A program made the translations under genes and the position numbers. The notes beneath the pieces were generated by a model. That model had not been told where the DNA came from. It did not search any database and was given only the letters and a program-made list of their open reading frames with translations. DNA of 64,000 nucleotides from Bacteroidota bacterium (GTDB lineage Bacteria > Bacteroidota > Bacteroidia > AKYH767-A > 2013-40CM-41-45), in NCBI GenBank assembly GCA_016721305.1, contig JADKIH010000002.1:124001-188000 (forward strand), read 5' to 3'. This document shows, one piece after another, positions 8,777 through 18,800 of this stretch. Within the stretch, counting starts at the first letter, position 1, and every line of letters starts with the position of its first letter.

Positions 8777-10159
8777 ATGTCAATGAATCCACAAAAGAAA
8801 ATTTGCGATAACGTTCTCGAATCGATTGGACACACACCGATGATTCGCCTCAACAAAGTTGTTGCCGGTGTAAAAGCAACGGTGCTCGCGAAAGTAGAAA
8901 CCTTTAATCCGGGTAATTCCATCAAAGACAGAATGGCTCTGAAAATGATTGAAGACGCTGAGAAAGCAGGTATTCTTAAACCGGGCGGAACCATCATCGA
9001 AGGAACATCGGGCAATACCGGAATGGGGTTAGCTATAGCTGCAATCGTTAAAGGATATAAGTGCATTTTCGCTACAACAGATAAACAGTCGAAAGAGAAA
9101 GTGGATGCACTTCGTGCTTTTGGTGCTGAAGTGATTGTATGCCCGACCAATGTAGAACCGGAAGATCCCCGCTCCTACTACTCAGTAGCGGCTCGCCTGA
9201 ATAAAGAAACGCCAAATTCATTTTACCCGAACCAATACGACAATCCCTCGAATGCCATTGCTCACTATGAACAAACGGGGCCGGAAATTTGGGATCAAAC
9301 CGACGGAAAAATAACACACCTGCTCGTAGGTGTCGGTACAGGTGGAACAATCTGTGGAACGGCAAAATATCTGAAAGAGAAAAACCTAATATTAAAGTTT
9401 GGGGTATTGATACATACGTCCGTTTTCAAGAAGTACAAAGAAACAGGCATCTTCGATAAGAATGAAATTTATCCTTATGTCACCGAAGGCATCGGAGAAG
9501 ATTTCCTTCCAAAGAATGTCAACTTTGACCTCATTGATCTGTTCGAAAAAGTGACAGACAAAGATGCTGCTTTGATGACGAGAGAAATTGTTCAGAAAGA
9601 AGGAATATGGGTCGGCAACTCCGCAGGCTCAGCCATTGCAGGACTTCATCAATTGAAAGATAAGCTTACAGAAAAAGATGTCGTTGTTGTCATCTTCCAT
9701 GATCACGGCACTCGTTATCTGGCAAAAATTTTCAACGACGAATGGATGCGAAAAATGGGATACATCGATCGAAAAGGAATGATGGCGAAAGATATCGTTG
9801 CCAACCGTAAGAATATTGAGTTGGTTACCATCGACAAAAACGACACACTATCTCAGGCTTTGCGATTAATGAACGACAATAATTTCTCGCAGATCCCGGT
9901 CGTAAGCGACGAGCGAGTTGTTGGTGCTTTGTACGAAAATCAAGTCTACAATCGCATCATCAATGATCCGGCATCAAAAGATGAAAAAGTTGAAACACTC
10001 ATGAAAGAAGCTCTTCCGTTTGTCGACATCACTACCCCTATCGACGAATTATCTGCTATGATTTCAGGAGACCGTGCAGCTGTTCTTGTCAAGGACTTTA
10101 AAGCCGGCCGTACATTCATTATTACGAAGAGTGATATTGTGGATGCTTTGGTGAAGTAA
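8777..10159 (+). CDS. Cystathionine beta-synthase-like PLP enzyme with C-terminal CBS pair (compensated indels at about 9385 and 9418)
   Basis: A 460-residue enzyme. Residues 1-320 are a fold-type II PLP domain of the cysteine synthase/CBS family: Schiff-base K50 in NPGNSIKDRMA, EGTSGNTGMG, GVGTGGTICGT and GNSAGSA. Residues 335-460 hold two CBS domains, likely a regulatory module. It should form cystathionine or cysteine from serine derivatives in the cytoplasm. Residues about 203-214 do not fit the family: reading 9386-9418 in the next frame gives NPNIKVWGIDTYG, the expected sequence. The frame is therefore lost by about one missing base and regained by about two more, leaving an open but locally scrambled protein. 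Confidence 0.87.
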   Translation: MSMNPQKKICDNVLESIGHTPMIRLNKVVAGVKATVLAKVETFNPGNSIKDRMALKMIEDAEKAGILKPGGTIIEGTSGNTGMGLAIAAIVKGYKCIFATTDKQSKEKVDALRAFGAEVIVCPTNVEPEDPRSYYSVAARLNKETPNSFYPNQYDNPSNAIAHYEQTGPEIWDQTDGKITHLLVGVGTGGTICGTAKYLKEKNLILKFGVLIHTSVFKKYKETGIFDKNEIYPYVTEGIGEDFLPKNVNFDLIDLFEKVTDKDAALMTREIVQKEGIWVGNSAGSAIAGLHQLKDKLTEKDVVVVIFHDHGTRYLAKIFNDEWMRKMGYIDRKGMMAKDIVANRKNIELVTIDKNDTLSQALRLMNDNNFSQIPVVSDERVVGALYENQVYNRIINDPASKDEKVETLMKEALPFVDITTPIDELSAMISGDRAAVLVKDFKAGRTFIITKSDIVDALVK

Positions 10160-10164
10160 GGAGA

Positions 10165-10194
10165 ATAGCGATAACGATAGCGATAACGATAACG
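10165..10194. repeat. Short hexanucleotide repeat (ATARCG)5
   Basis: Five perfect-length units alternating ATAGCG and ATAACG, starting 6 bases after the CBS-like gene stop. On the opposite strand it would encode an Arg-Tyr repeat, but no gene there is credible. Confidence 0.8.
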
Positions 10195-10243
10195 GTGGCT
10201 TGCTATCAAACAACCAGGCCATCAAATTCGTAATTTATTTTCC

Positions 10244-10276
10244 AAAACCCTTTCAAAACGTGAAAGGGTTTTTTAT
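10244..10276 (+). terminator. Rho-independent terminator
   Basis: Eleven-bp stem AAAACCCTTTC (10244-10254) / GAAAGGGTTTT (10262-10272), seven-base loop, then TTATTTTT. It lies between the CBS-like gene and the BtuF-like gene. Confidence 0.85.
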
Positions 10277-10284
10277 TTTTAAGC

Positions 10285-11082
10285 ATGCGATTCATCGACC
10301 AAACAGGCCACAGCATTGAGTTTGCGGGGATTCCGAAAAAAATCGTTTCGGTTGTCCCTTCACAGACTGAGTTGCTTTTTGATTTGGGCTTGGATGAAGA
10401 AGTTGTCGGAATTACTAAGTTTTGTATTCACCCTGAGATATGGTTTCGTACAAAAACCAGGGTTGGCGGAACGAAGAAACTTGATCCGGACAAAATCGAA
10501 TCGCTTCAACCAGATTTGATCATCGCGAATAAAGAAGAAAATGATCGCGTTCAAATTGAAAAACTCAGAAAGAAATTCAATGTCTGGGTTTCTGATATTA
10601 AAACGTTGGATGACGCCTTGTCTATGATTATTTCAATCGGAGACATTACAGGTAAATTTGACAGAGCACGAAGTATCGTACATGAAATCTCAGCCGGCTT
10701 TACACACTGGCAAGGTATGAAGTCGGATCGAGTGATGAGTTCGGCATATCTGATTTGGAATCATCCATTGATGGTTGCCGGACAGAATACTTTCATTCAC
10801 GAGATGATGTCAAAGTTCGGATTGAAGAACGTTTTCTCCTCAACCGAAAGGTATCCGGAAGTTACGCTGGATGAATTGAGGCGAAAGAAGCCTGACGTGC
10901 TGCTGCTCTCCTCCGAACCTTATCCTTTCAAAGAAATTGATGCTGCAGAATTCAGAGAGCTTTTGCCGGGTGTAAAGGTTATTACTGTCGACGGTGAGCT
11001 GTTTTCCTGGTATGGATCCAGGTTGATAAAAACCCCATATTATTTTGAAGAGTTAGACCGTCAGATTAAAATTGCTTTGTAA
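10285..11082 (+). CDS. BtuF/FhuD-like helical-backbone metal-receptor protein
   Basis: A 265-residue periplasmic-binding-protein-like protein (class III, BtuF/FhuD type). Seen: KIVSVVPSQTELLFDLGL, VVGITKFCIHP, GGTKKLDPDKIESLQPDLIIANKEEN and LWNH-type elements in the second lobe. The family binds cobalamin, haem or siderophores for ABC importers. Unusually, it starts directly at the ligand-binding domain (MRFIDQTGHSIEFAG) with no signal peptide or lipobox, and no importer genes are adjacent. It may be a cytoplasmic corrinoid- or metal-binding protein, or the true export signal may be missing. Function uncertain. Confidence 0.75.
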   Translation: MRFIDQTGHSIEFAGIPKKIVSVVPSQTELLFDLGLDEEVVGITKFCIHPEIWFRTKTRVGGTKKLDPDKIESLQPDLIIANKEENDRVQIEKLRKKFNVWVSDIKTLDDALSMIISIGDITGKFDRARSIVHEISAGFTHWQGMKSDRVMSSAYLIWNHPLMVAGQNTFIHEMMSKFGLKNVFSSTERYPEVTLDELRRKKPDVLLLSSEPYPFKEIDAAEFRELLPGVKVITVDGELFSWYGSRLIKTPYYFEELDRQIKIAL

Positions 11083-11109
11083 ATTCGCACTCTATAATAC
11101 GCTTTTTTC

Positions 11110-13406
11110 GTGCCAACCAGAACTTTTCAATTTCTAGCTCTTTTTACGCTCTTCAGCTTGTTAGCCGGCAACTCTGCGGGGCAACGAGTCGGCCTCGTGC
11201 TGAGTGGTGGCGGAGCCCGTGGCATGGCTCATATTGGAGTTATGAAAGCGTTGGAGGAAAATAATATTCCGATCGACTATATCGCAGGAACATCGGCAGG
11301 AGCTATTGTGGCCTGTATGTACGCAATGGGATTTTCTCCGGACCAAATGGATTCGATTGTCCATACCGAAGACTTTTACAATTGGGCTAATGGTATCATA
11401 GACGAGAATTATCTGTATTACTTCCGAAAGAAAGAGGAGAATGCGTCATGGATCAGCTTAAAGTTTTCTCTGGATTCTGTTATCTCTACTTCTCTTCCAA
11501 CCAGCATTGTAAGCTCTGTTCCGTACGATTATTCTTTGATGGAGAATACAGCGGGACCGATTGCTAAAGCAGATTACAACTTTGACTCATTATTCGTTCC
11601 ATTTCGATGTGTGGCTGCGGATATTGAAAATAAGCAAACCGTTATCTTCCGTGAAGGAGATTTGGCAAGAGCCGTACGCGCGTCTTCGGCATATCCTTTC
11701 TACTTCAAGCCCGTACTTTTCGACGGGAAGTTGCTTTATGACGGAGGAATGTATAACAATTTTCCGGCCGATGTTATGCTTAACGAGTTTCAACCTGATC
11801 TCATCATCGGATCAAATGCTGCCGGTACGAACACACCTACTTCTGAAGGAAATGTAATTTCTCAGATTCGGGCAATGATGACAACACCAACAAGTTTTTC
11901 GGTCTTATGTGAGAATGGAATTTTAATCGAATCGAGTACCGATCGATTTGGTTTATTTGACTTTTCAAAAATCACGGAGCTTATTACAGAAGGATACAAC
12001 TCTGCACAAAAAGAAATTGAAAGAATTAAATTTAACACAACTCGTAGGGTAGATAAAAAAGAATTGGATGCACGTCGGCAGGCATATCGTAATTCATTCC
12101 CCCACTACTCGTCGACAATATTGTAATTGAAGGTGTAAACAGTAAGCAGGCGGACTATGTTAGAAACATTATTAAACCCGGATTCGGACCGGTGTCACTT
12201 TCTCTGTTGAAATCAGCTTACTTCACTCTAGTGTCTGATGCAAATATCAAATCAATTTATCCGCTGATGAAATTCAACAAGGCTACCGGGTATTTTGACA
12301 TGAAGATTACCGTAAAACGTGAAAAAGATTTCATGACACAATTTGGAGGTAACATTTCCAGTAAGCCGGTGAGTGAAGCCTTTGTTGGTTTGCAGTATAA
12401 TATATGGAATCGAAAATCCTATAATTTTAGTGGCAACTTCTACTTTGGAAAATTGTACACTTCAGGACAGATCAGAGTCCGGCTCGATTCGCCAAGAAAA
12501 ACGCCTTACTTTCTAGAGGCCGAGGCTACTCTAAATCAGTATGACTTTTTCAGAAGCAGCAACAATACATTCTTCACGGATCAACAACCATCATACATTC
12601 TGAAAAGCGACTACCTATTCGGATTGAATATTGGGATGCCTGAACGGAATAAAGGAAAGATCGTTTTGAATGCGTCGTATATTCGCTTATCCGACGATTA
12701 CTATCAAACGAAGAATTTTCTAGCTACGGATACTGCAGACCAATCAGTATTAAAGGGCCCGACTGCATCAATTACTTTTGAAGTAAACACCCTGAACCGA
12801 AAAGAATATGCCAACCAAGGCACGTTCCTTACTATGAAACTTCAATATGTAAATATTCGTGAGTTTACGATTCCGGGGTCAACATCAGTTGATCGTTCCA
12901 TTCAGGTCGATTATCATGATTGGTTTCAGTTCAAACTGAGCTATGAGAATTTCTTCAAGAAAATTGGTCGGTTCAAAATCGGCCTTTGCGCAGATCTTGC
13001 AGTTTCAAACATGCGCTTTTTTGCAAACTACACTTCTACTTCACTCAACAGTCCGGCTTTTGCTCCGATCCAGGAAATCCGAACTTTGTATTTACCTGCT
13101 CTGCATACACATAATTTTGGAGCCGGTGGGTTAAAGGGAATACTTTCCATCAAGAACAATATCGATTTCAATTTAGAAGGATATGTTTTCCAACCATATC
13201 AGGAGCTGATTGAAACCGTAGACAAAAGAACAGAATACGGCCCTGTACTTCATTATCGATACTTCATTGCCTCAACGGGCTTTGTTTTCCATAGCCCTCT
13301 CGGACCTATTGGGCTATTTGTGAATTATGCTGATATGCGAACTAACTCCTTCTCCTTCCTTTTCCACTTTGGCTATTTTATCTTCAATAAGAGTGCATTA
13401 AATTGA
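11110..13406 (+). CDS. Patatin-like phospholipase fused to POTRA/outer-membrane barrel (frame broken at 12099-12103)
   Basis: About 765 residues if repaired. Signal peptide (1-24), then a patatin domain: oxyanion loop SGGGARG (33-38), nucleophile S62 in GTSAG and the dyad Asp in YDGGMYNNFP near residue 212. The C-terminal part (12192 onward) carries a POTRA-like segment (DNIVIEGVNSKQADYV) and a long beta-rich region ending in aromatic strands, like PlpD-type (type Vd) autotransporters. A stop at 12126 is removed by adding one C to the C5 run at 12099-12103, giving SFPPLLVDNIVIEG. The start is GTG at 11110. It should be a surface or outer-membrane lipase. The break is probably a miscall. Confidence 0.82.
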
Positions 13407-13498
13407 TCAAATTAGAGTCCTATTCGGCCGGTCTTTTTTTTGATAAATTCACAAACTAAATCAACTAACATCTGTTATTATAGAAAAGCACATCAAAG

Positions 13499-14014
13499 AT
13501 GAAACTCCTTCTCACATTCGCCATCATGTTAACATCCGCTTCATCGTTATTCGACTACAAACCGTTATCTATAGACGGTAAAGCGACTGACCTCAATCAG
13601 TACAAAGGCAAAAAAATTCTTATTGTAAATACTGCTTCACAATGTGGCTACACTCCGCAATATGAAGGACTTGAAAAACTTTACAAAAAGTATCAAGGCA
13701 AACTTGTTATCATTGGATTTCCGGCCAACAATTTTGGCGGTCAGGAACCAGGCACAAACAGCGACATCAAATCTTTTTGCTCAAAAAACTACGGCGTCAC
13801 ATTTCCTATGATGTCGAAAGTATCGGTTACCGGAGATGATATCGACCCATTATTCAAATGGCTTACTTCACAAGAGAATCCTGATTTCACGGGTGATATC
13901 AAATGGAATTTCGAAAAATTCCTTTTGGATGAAAATGGAAAGCTTATTCGCAGATTCCGAAGCAAAACGACTCCGGAAGATGCATCGCTCTCGCAAGCTA
14001 TCGAAGCGAAGTAA
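13499..14014 (+). CDS. Glutathione peroxidase-family thiol peroxidase
   Basis: A 171-residue protein with a short N-terminal hydrophobic signal (MKLLLTFAIMLTSASS), so probably periplasmic. The catalytic set is complete: peroxidatic C49 (NTASQCGYTPQY), Q82 (NNFGGQEPG), W136 and N137 (IKWNFEKFL). It uses cysteine, not selenocysteine, and such bacterial enzymes usually take electrons from thioredoxin. It reduces hydrogen or lipid peroxides. The gene is monocistronic in appearance, following the patatin gene by 92 bases. Confidence 0.9.
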   Translation: MKLLLTFAIMLTSASSLFDYKPLSIDGKATDLNQYKGKKILIVNTASQCGYTPQYEGLEKLYKKYQGKLVIIGFPANNFGGQEPGTNSDIKSFCSKNYGVTFPMMSKVSVTGDDIDPLFKWLTSQENPDFTGDIKWNFEKFLLDENGKLIRRFRSKTTPEDASLSQAIEAK

Positions 14015-14158
14015 TTTCTCAGCTTCTTATTGATTACATCGAATTCGGATAATCGATACGACTCTAGTAGTCTCTTGTGTCCTTCTACTTTAGAATATTA
14101 CGTGAGGGGTGAATGAGAGAATTTACTTTTCTATATTGGGCTCATAAAATAATGCTCG

Positions 14159-14515
14159 ATGGAAAACGGTATCCGAAAATATGAGAACTTCCATATTCTT
14201 CTTTGGCTGATCAAAGATTTATGTTGGGTTTCATTGTCCAAAATTATGGGCATGATCATGATTGTGCCGACTGTCGGATTGGCAATTTACATCACTATTA
14301 AAAACAGGCATGATCGTGCGGAATTAGTCCATAACCTGGCTGTGTGCTTTTGGATAATGGCGAATTCTATCTGGATGACCGGCGAGTTCTTCATGGCCGA
14401 TAGCACCAGAGGTATTGCCAGTCTTTTCTTCTTTGCCGGCCTTGCCATGATGGCTCGATTCTACTTTTCGGCCATCTCCCGACTTCTTAGAAAACGAACT
14501 AATAAGTCAGTATAG
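14159..14515 (+). CDS. Small multipass membrane protein of unknown function
   Basis: A 118-residue protein with about three to four hydrophobic helices: ILLWLIKDLCWV, GMIMIVPTVGLAIYI, LAVCFWIMANSIWM and GIASLFFFAGLAMMARFYF, and a basic C-terminus (RLLRKRTNKSV). The MENGIRKYENFHILLWLIKD opening resembles conserved hypothetical membrane proteins I have seen in Bacteroidota, but I know no function. No obvious operon partner. Confidence 0.65.
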   Translation: MENGIRKYENFHILLWLIKDLCWVSLSKIMGMIMIVPTVGLAIYITIKNRHDRAELVHNLAVCFWIMANSIWMTGEFFMADSTRGIASLFFFAGLAMMARFYFSAISRLLRKRTNKSV

Positions 14516-14597
14516 AAAATAATTTCGTGAATTTCAAATGAACTTCATATAAAAATAAAGATTTCGATATAAAAAATGTCGTTAAAATCAACTATCA

Positions 14598-14918
14598 TTG
14601 CTACGGCTGTTTTTCTTAAATAAAGCCCCATTCAATGGAGTAGACCTACTTGTACTACCTGCGAGAAAAGTACATAGAATCCTCTTGGCTTCCGAACTGG
14701 AGAAGAAAGGCTATAAATCTGTCTTTTCAGACCCGGAAGAACTAAGCATGATTCTACGAAAAGACGGTTTTTTCTCAAAAAAGAAGTTTTTCGAAGTCAA
14801 GGTTACCCCAACTTCGGAAGATGGAATCTCTTGCGTTAGCGTGTCTCAGATCTACACAGAAAAGCCTATAACGACCAACGAACGAGACCTTGTTCAAACG
14901 ATACTAAAGATATTTTAG
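14598..14918 (+). CDS. Unknown small protein, tandem copy 1
   Basis: About 100 residues, alpha/beta in character: VDLLVLPARKVHRILLASEL, then EKKGYKSVFSDPEELSMIL, a Lys/Phe-rich stretch and FFEVKVTPTSEDGISCVSVSQ, ending ERDLVQTILKIF. I do not recognise it. A second copy lies 484 bases downstream. No ATG is in frame; TTG at 14598 is the formal start. A better start may be the ATG at 14576 (MSLKSTIIATAVF...), which joins the frame if one T is removed from the T5 run near 14610, giving a slightly hydrophobic N-terminus. Confidence 0.55.
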   Translation: MLRLFFLNKAPFNGVDLLVLPARKVHRILLASELEKKGYKSVFSDPEELSMILRKDGFFSKKKFFEVKVTPTSEDGISCVSVSQIYTEKPITTNERDLVQTILKIF

Positions 14919-14924
14919 TCAACC

Positions 14925-14952
14925 TGCTGCCCTAAAAGCAGCTATTTTTTTG
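14925..14952 (+). terminator. Probable terminator after tandem copy 1
   Basis: GCTGC (14926-14930) / GCAGC (14938-14942) stem with a seven-base loop followed by TATTTTTTT. Confidence 0.65.
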
Positions 14953-15093
14953 CTCCTGACCAAAGATTTCGGTAATCAGATTATCAAATAAGTTCAAGTT
15001 TTTATTAGCTGAGTGCATTTGTCCCATTTCCCCTATAAAACAATCAAGTTTCCACTACACAAATTGGCTCAAAAACCAGCTATTATTACCTAA

Positions 15094-15399
15094 GGGATCC
15101 CCACCTCCCAATCCGTTTATGGAACAAACATATCTGTACTACCCGCAAAAAGACATAAAATTCTCCTGGCCTCTAAGCTTGAAAAAAAGGGATTCAAATC
15201 AGTTTTCTTTGACTCCAAAGAACTAAGTATCATCTATCGAAAAGATAATTTGTTTGCCGGAAAGAAATTTTTTGAAGTGATGATTCGTCCTACATCACAA
15301 AATGGGGTTTCGTGTGTAAGCGTTTCGCAGATCTATACAGATAAAATCGTACCCAGTTATGAACGGTATCTGGTAGAGACGATATTGAAAATATTTTAA
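15094..15399 (+). pseudogene. Unknown small protein, tandem copy 2 (no usable start)
   Basis: Clear paralogue of the 14598-14918 gene: SVLPAKRHKILLASKLEKKG, SVFFDSKELSIIYRKDNLF, GKKFFEVMIRPTSQNGVSCV, SVSQIYTDK and the same terminal ETILKIF. The open frame begins after a TAA at 15091-15093 and contains no ATG, GTG or TTG before the conserved region. In the same frame before that stop, TTG-AQKPAIIT resembles the KSTII segment of copy 1, suggesting the real N-terminus is interrupted by the TAA. Either a degenerate copy or a sequence error. Confidence 0.55.
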
Positions 15400-15401
15400 A
15401 C

Positions 15402-15432
15402 AAAAAAGGCTGCAACGAATGCAGCCTTTTTT
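15402..15432. terminator. Bidirectional terminator
   Basis: Stem AAAAAAGGCTGC (15402-15413) / GCAGCCTTTTTT (15421-15432), seven-base loop; poly-T on both strands. It separates the plus-strand tandem genes from the minus-strand DUF3467 gene. Confidence 0.88.
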
Positions 15433-15435
15433 TGA

Positions 15436-15747
15436 TTATGCTTGTGCAGCAGGTCCTCCAAAATTCATTGGTAAACCTATGCTTTCGGTTTGCTTGATCG
15501 TGCCGTGAACTGCTTCATACTTTTGAATATTGTCTTGCATGGCAGCCAACAATCTTTTAGCATGTTGAGGTGTTAACAGAATTCTTGCCTTCACTTTCGC
15601 TTTTGGAACACCCGGCATCACTTTCACAAAATCGACAACGAATTCACTCGTGCTGTGTGTAATGATGGCCAGATTAGAATAAATTCCATCTGCTATTTCT
15701 TCCGTCAACTCGATATTGAGTTGATTCTGGTTTTGATTTTCGTCCAT
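15436..15747 (-). CDS. DUF3467 protein
   Basis: A 103-residue soluble protein with the DUF3467 core: NIELTEEIADGIYSNLAIITHS, EFVVDFVKVMPGVPKAKVKARILLTPQHAKRLL and a short Gly/Ala tail. The family is commonly encoded just downstream of rpoC in Bacteroidota, as here (124 bases), though a terminator lies between. Molecular function unknown. Confidence 0.88.
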   Translation of the reverse strand: MDENQNQNQLNIELTEEIADGIYSNLAIITHSTSEFVVDFVKVMPGVPKAKVKARILLTPQHAKRLLAAMQDNIQKYEAVHGTIKQTESIGLPMNFGGPAAQA

Positions 15748-15816
15748 TTGATGATTGATTTGTATAAGAGTCTAACAAATTACGGAAATTTTTAGGCAGG
15801 GATTCACTTCTGCCCA

Positions 15817-15848
15817 ATAAAAAATCCGCCTCCGAAAAGGAGGCGGAT
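15817..15848 (-). terminator. Terminator after rpoC
   Basis: Ten-bp stem ATCCGCCTCC (15824-15833) / GGAGGCGGAT (15839-15848) with a five-base loop. On the minus strand it is followed by TTTTTATT, ending the rpoBC transcript. Confidence 0.88.
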
Positions 15849-15870
15849 TGATATTCGCTTTAGAATCGGC

Positions 15871-18800
15871 TTATTGGCCTACTTCTTCTGTCTGTTTAGA
15901 CGCCATCAGCAAGTCGTATTCTTCCTGAGAACCAACGATGAGTCGGTCGTACTCACGTAAGCCGGTACCTGCAGGAATGAGGTGACCAACGATTACGTTT
16001 TCCTTCAAGCCCAGGAGATCATCGATCTTACCATTCACGGCAGCTTCGTTCAACACCTTCGTCGTTTCCTGGAAGGATGCTGCAGAAATCCAGCTCTTCG
16101 TATGCAGTGACGCTTGAGTGATACCCTGAAGTACCGGCGAAGATGTTGCAGGAATTGCATCACGAGCTTCGATTGGTTTCAAGTCTTTACGCTTGAGGAT
16201 TGAGTTCTCTTCACGAAGTTTACGGAGAGTCATGATCTGACCTGCCTTCACTTCTGTAGAATCACCCGGCTCAAGAACAACTACTTTATCCATGATACCA
16301 TCGTTCTCCTTAATGAAGTCAACACGATCCACGAATTCTCTTTCGAGGAATGTTGTATCACCCGGATCTTCGATGATTACTTTACGCATCATCTGACGAA
16401 CGATTACTTCGAAGTGCTTATCGTTGATCTTCACACCCTGTAAACGATAAACCTCCTGAACCTCATTTACAAGATACTCTTGTACCATGCTTGGTCCTTT
16501 GATAGAGAGAATGTCGCTCGGTGTAATAGCTCCATCCGATAATGGATCACCTGCTTTAATGAAGTCGTTATCCTGAACAAGAATGTGTTTAGAAAGTGGA
16601 ACGAGGTATTTTTTCACTTCACCATCGCGAGTGGTAATGATAACCTCACGATTACCACGCTTAATACCACCGTAGGTTACGATACCGTCGATTTCAGAAA
16701 CAACAGCCGGATTACTTGGGTTACGTGCCTCGAATAATTCAGTCACACGTGGGAGACCACCGGTGATATCACCGGACTTGCCTGTCGTACGTGGAATCTT
16801 AACGAGGATATCACCTGCAGAAATCTGCTGTGCTTTGTTAATCATGACGTGAGCACCAACCGGGATGTTATATCCTTTGATCAGTTCTTTCTTCGCATCC
16901 ATGATGCGGATAGCAGGGTTCTTCGTCTTATCACGAGTTTCAATGATTACTTTCTCTTTGTAACCTGTTTGCTCATCCGATTCTTCACGGTAAGTAATAC
17001 CTTCTTCGATATGTTCGAAGTCGACTTTACCTGCGAACTCAGAAAGGATAACCGCATTGAACGGATCCCAGTCACAAATAAGTGTTCCCTTCTCAACTAT
17101 TGTTTTGTCTTTAATATACAATTTAGAACCGTAAGGAATGTTCGACGTTGTCAATACAGTTCCGGTATTCGGATCAACGATACGGAATTCACCTGAACGG
17201 CCAATTACCACTTCGTATGCTTTTGTACCTTCTTTGTATGACACTGTTTTTACTTCTTCGAATTCCATACGTCCGCTGTATTTAGCTTTCAGTTCAGATT
17301 CAGATGCACCTTTTTGAGCAACACCACCGACGTGGAACGTACGGAGTGTAAGCTGTGTACCAGGCTCACCGATTGACTGAGCGGCTATAACACCAACGGC
17401 TTCACCCTTCTGAACCATACGGCCCGATGCAAGGTTACGTCCGTAGCATTTCGCACACACACCACGTTCAGATTCGCAAGTTAATACCGAACGGATTTCA
17501 ACCGTTTCGATTGGTGAGTTTTCGATATGAGTAGCGATGTCTTCAGTAATCTGTTTACCGCTTTCGATGATTAACGCACCGGTTTGCGGATGGTAGATAT
17601 TGTGCAGAGACACGCGACCGAGAATACGATCGTAAAGTGATTCTACTACGTCTTCGTTGTTCTTCAGAGCTGTTTCGGCAAGACCACGGAGAGTTCCGCA
17701 ATCTTCGTCGGTAATGATAACGTCCTGAGCAACGTCGACGAGACGACGTGTAAGGTAACCCGCATCGGCTGTTTTGAGGGCCGTATCGGCAAGACCTTTA
17801 CGCGCACCGTGAGTAGAGATGAAGTACTCGAGGATCGACAGACCTTCCTTGAAGTTTGAAAGGATCGGGTTCTCGATAATTTCCCCACCTGATGATCCGC
17901 TCTTTTGCGGCTTCGCCATCAAACCACGCATACCACCTAACTGACGGATCTGTTCTTTCGAACCACGGGCTCCGGAGTCGAGCATCATAAAGATTGAGTT
18001 GAAGCCTTGTTTGTCTGTAGACAATTGCTTCATCAATGTATCGGTAATACGTGAACTTGTACGTGTCCAGATATCGATGATCTGATTGTAACGCTCGTTG
18101 TAAGTAATGAAACCCATATTGTAATTGCTCAACACCTCTTCTACTTCGGCATTTGCTTTTGCAATAAGTTCGGTCTTTACTTCAGGAATCTTAACGTCTT
18201 CAAGGTTGAACGAAAGTGCACCTTTGAAGGCCATCTTAAATCCGAGGTCCTTAATATCATCGAGGAACTTCGCAGTCTTAGCCACACCACAAATCTTGAG
18301 GATGTCGCCAATGATATCACGAAGTGCTTTCTTAGTAAGAAGAGTATTGATGTGTCCTACTTCTTCCGGAACAACCTGATTGAAGAGTGTACGACCTACG
18401 GTAGTTTTCACCATACGACGATTCAGTACACCATCATCTTTAGCCATCGTCTTCACTTCGATTGCAGCGTGGAGATCCACACGACCTTCGTTGTGAGCGA
18501 TGATTACTTCTTCCGGAGAATAGAATTTCATTCCCTCACCTTTTACAATACGTGTCTCGTCAGTTTTACGTTCCTTGGTAATGTAGTACAAACCAAGAAC
18601 CATGTCCTGAGAAGGTACCGTTACCGGTGCACCGTTTGCAGGGTTAAGGATGTTGTGAGATGCAAGCATAAGCATTTGCGCCTCCAGAATTGCCGCGTGT
18701 CCGAGTGGAACGTGAACGGCCATCTGGTCACCGTCGAAATCGGCGTTGAACGCAGTACACACCAACGGGTGCAACTGGATCGCCTTACCTTCGATCAGCT

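Noticed and set aside
9946..10209. Minus-strand frame with an Arg-Tyr repeat
   Set aside because: The repeat is just the hexanucleotide array read backwards; the rest overlaps the CBS domains.
13499..14014. Selenoprotein glutathione peroxidase
   Set aside because: The catalytic codon is an ordinary cysteine (C49).
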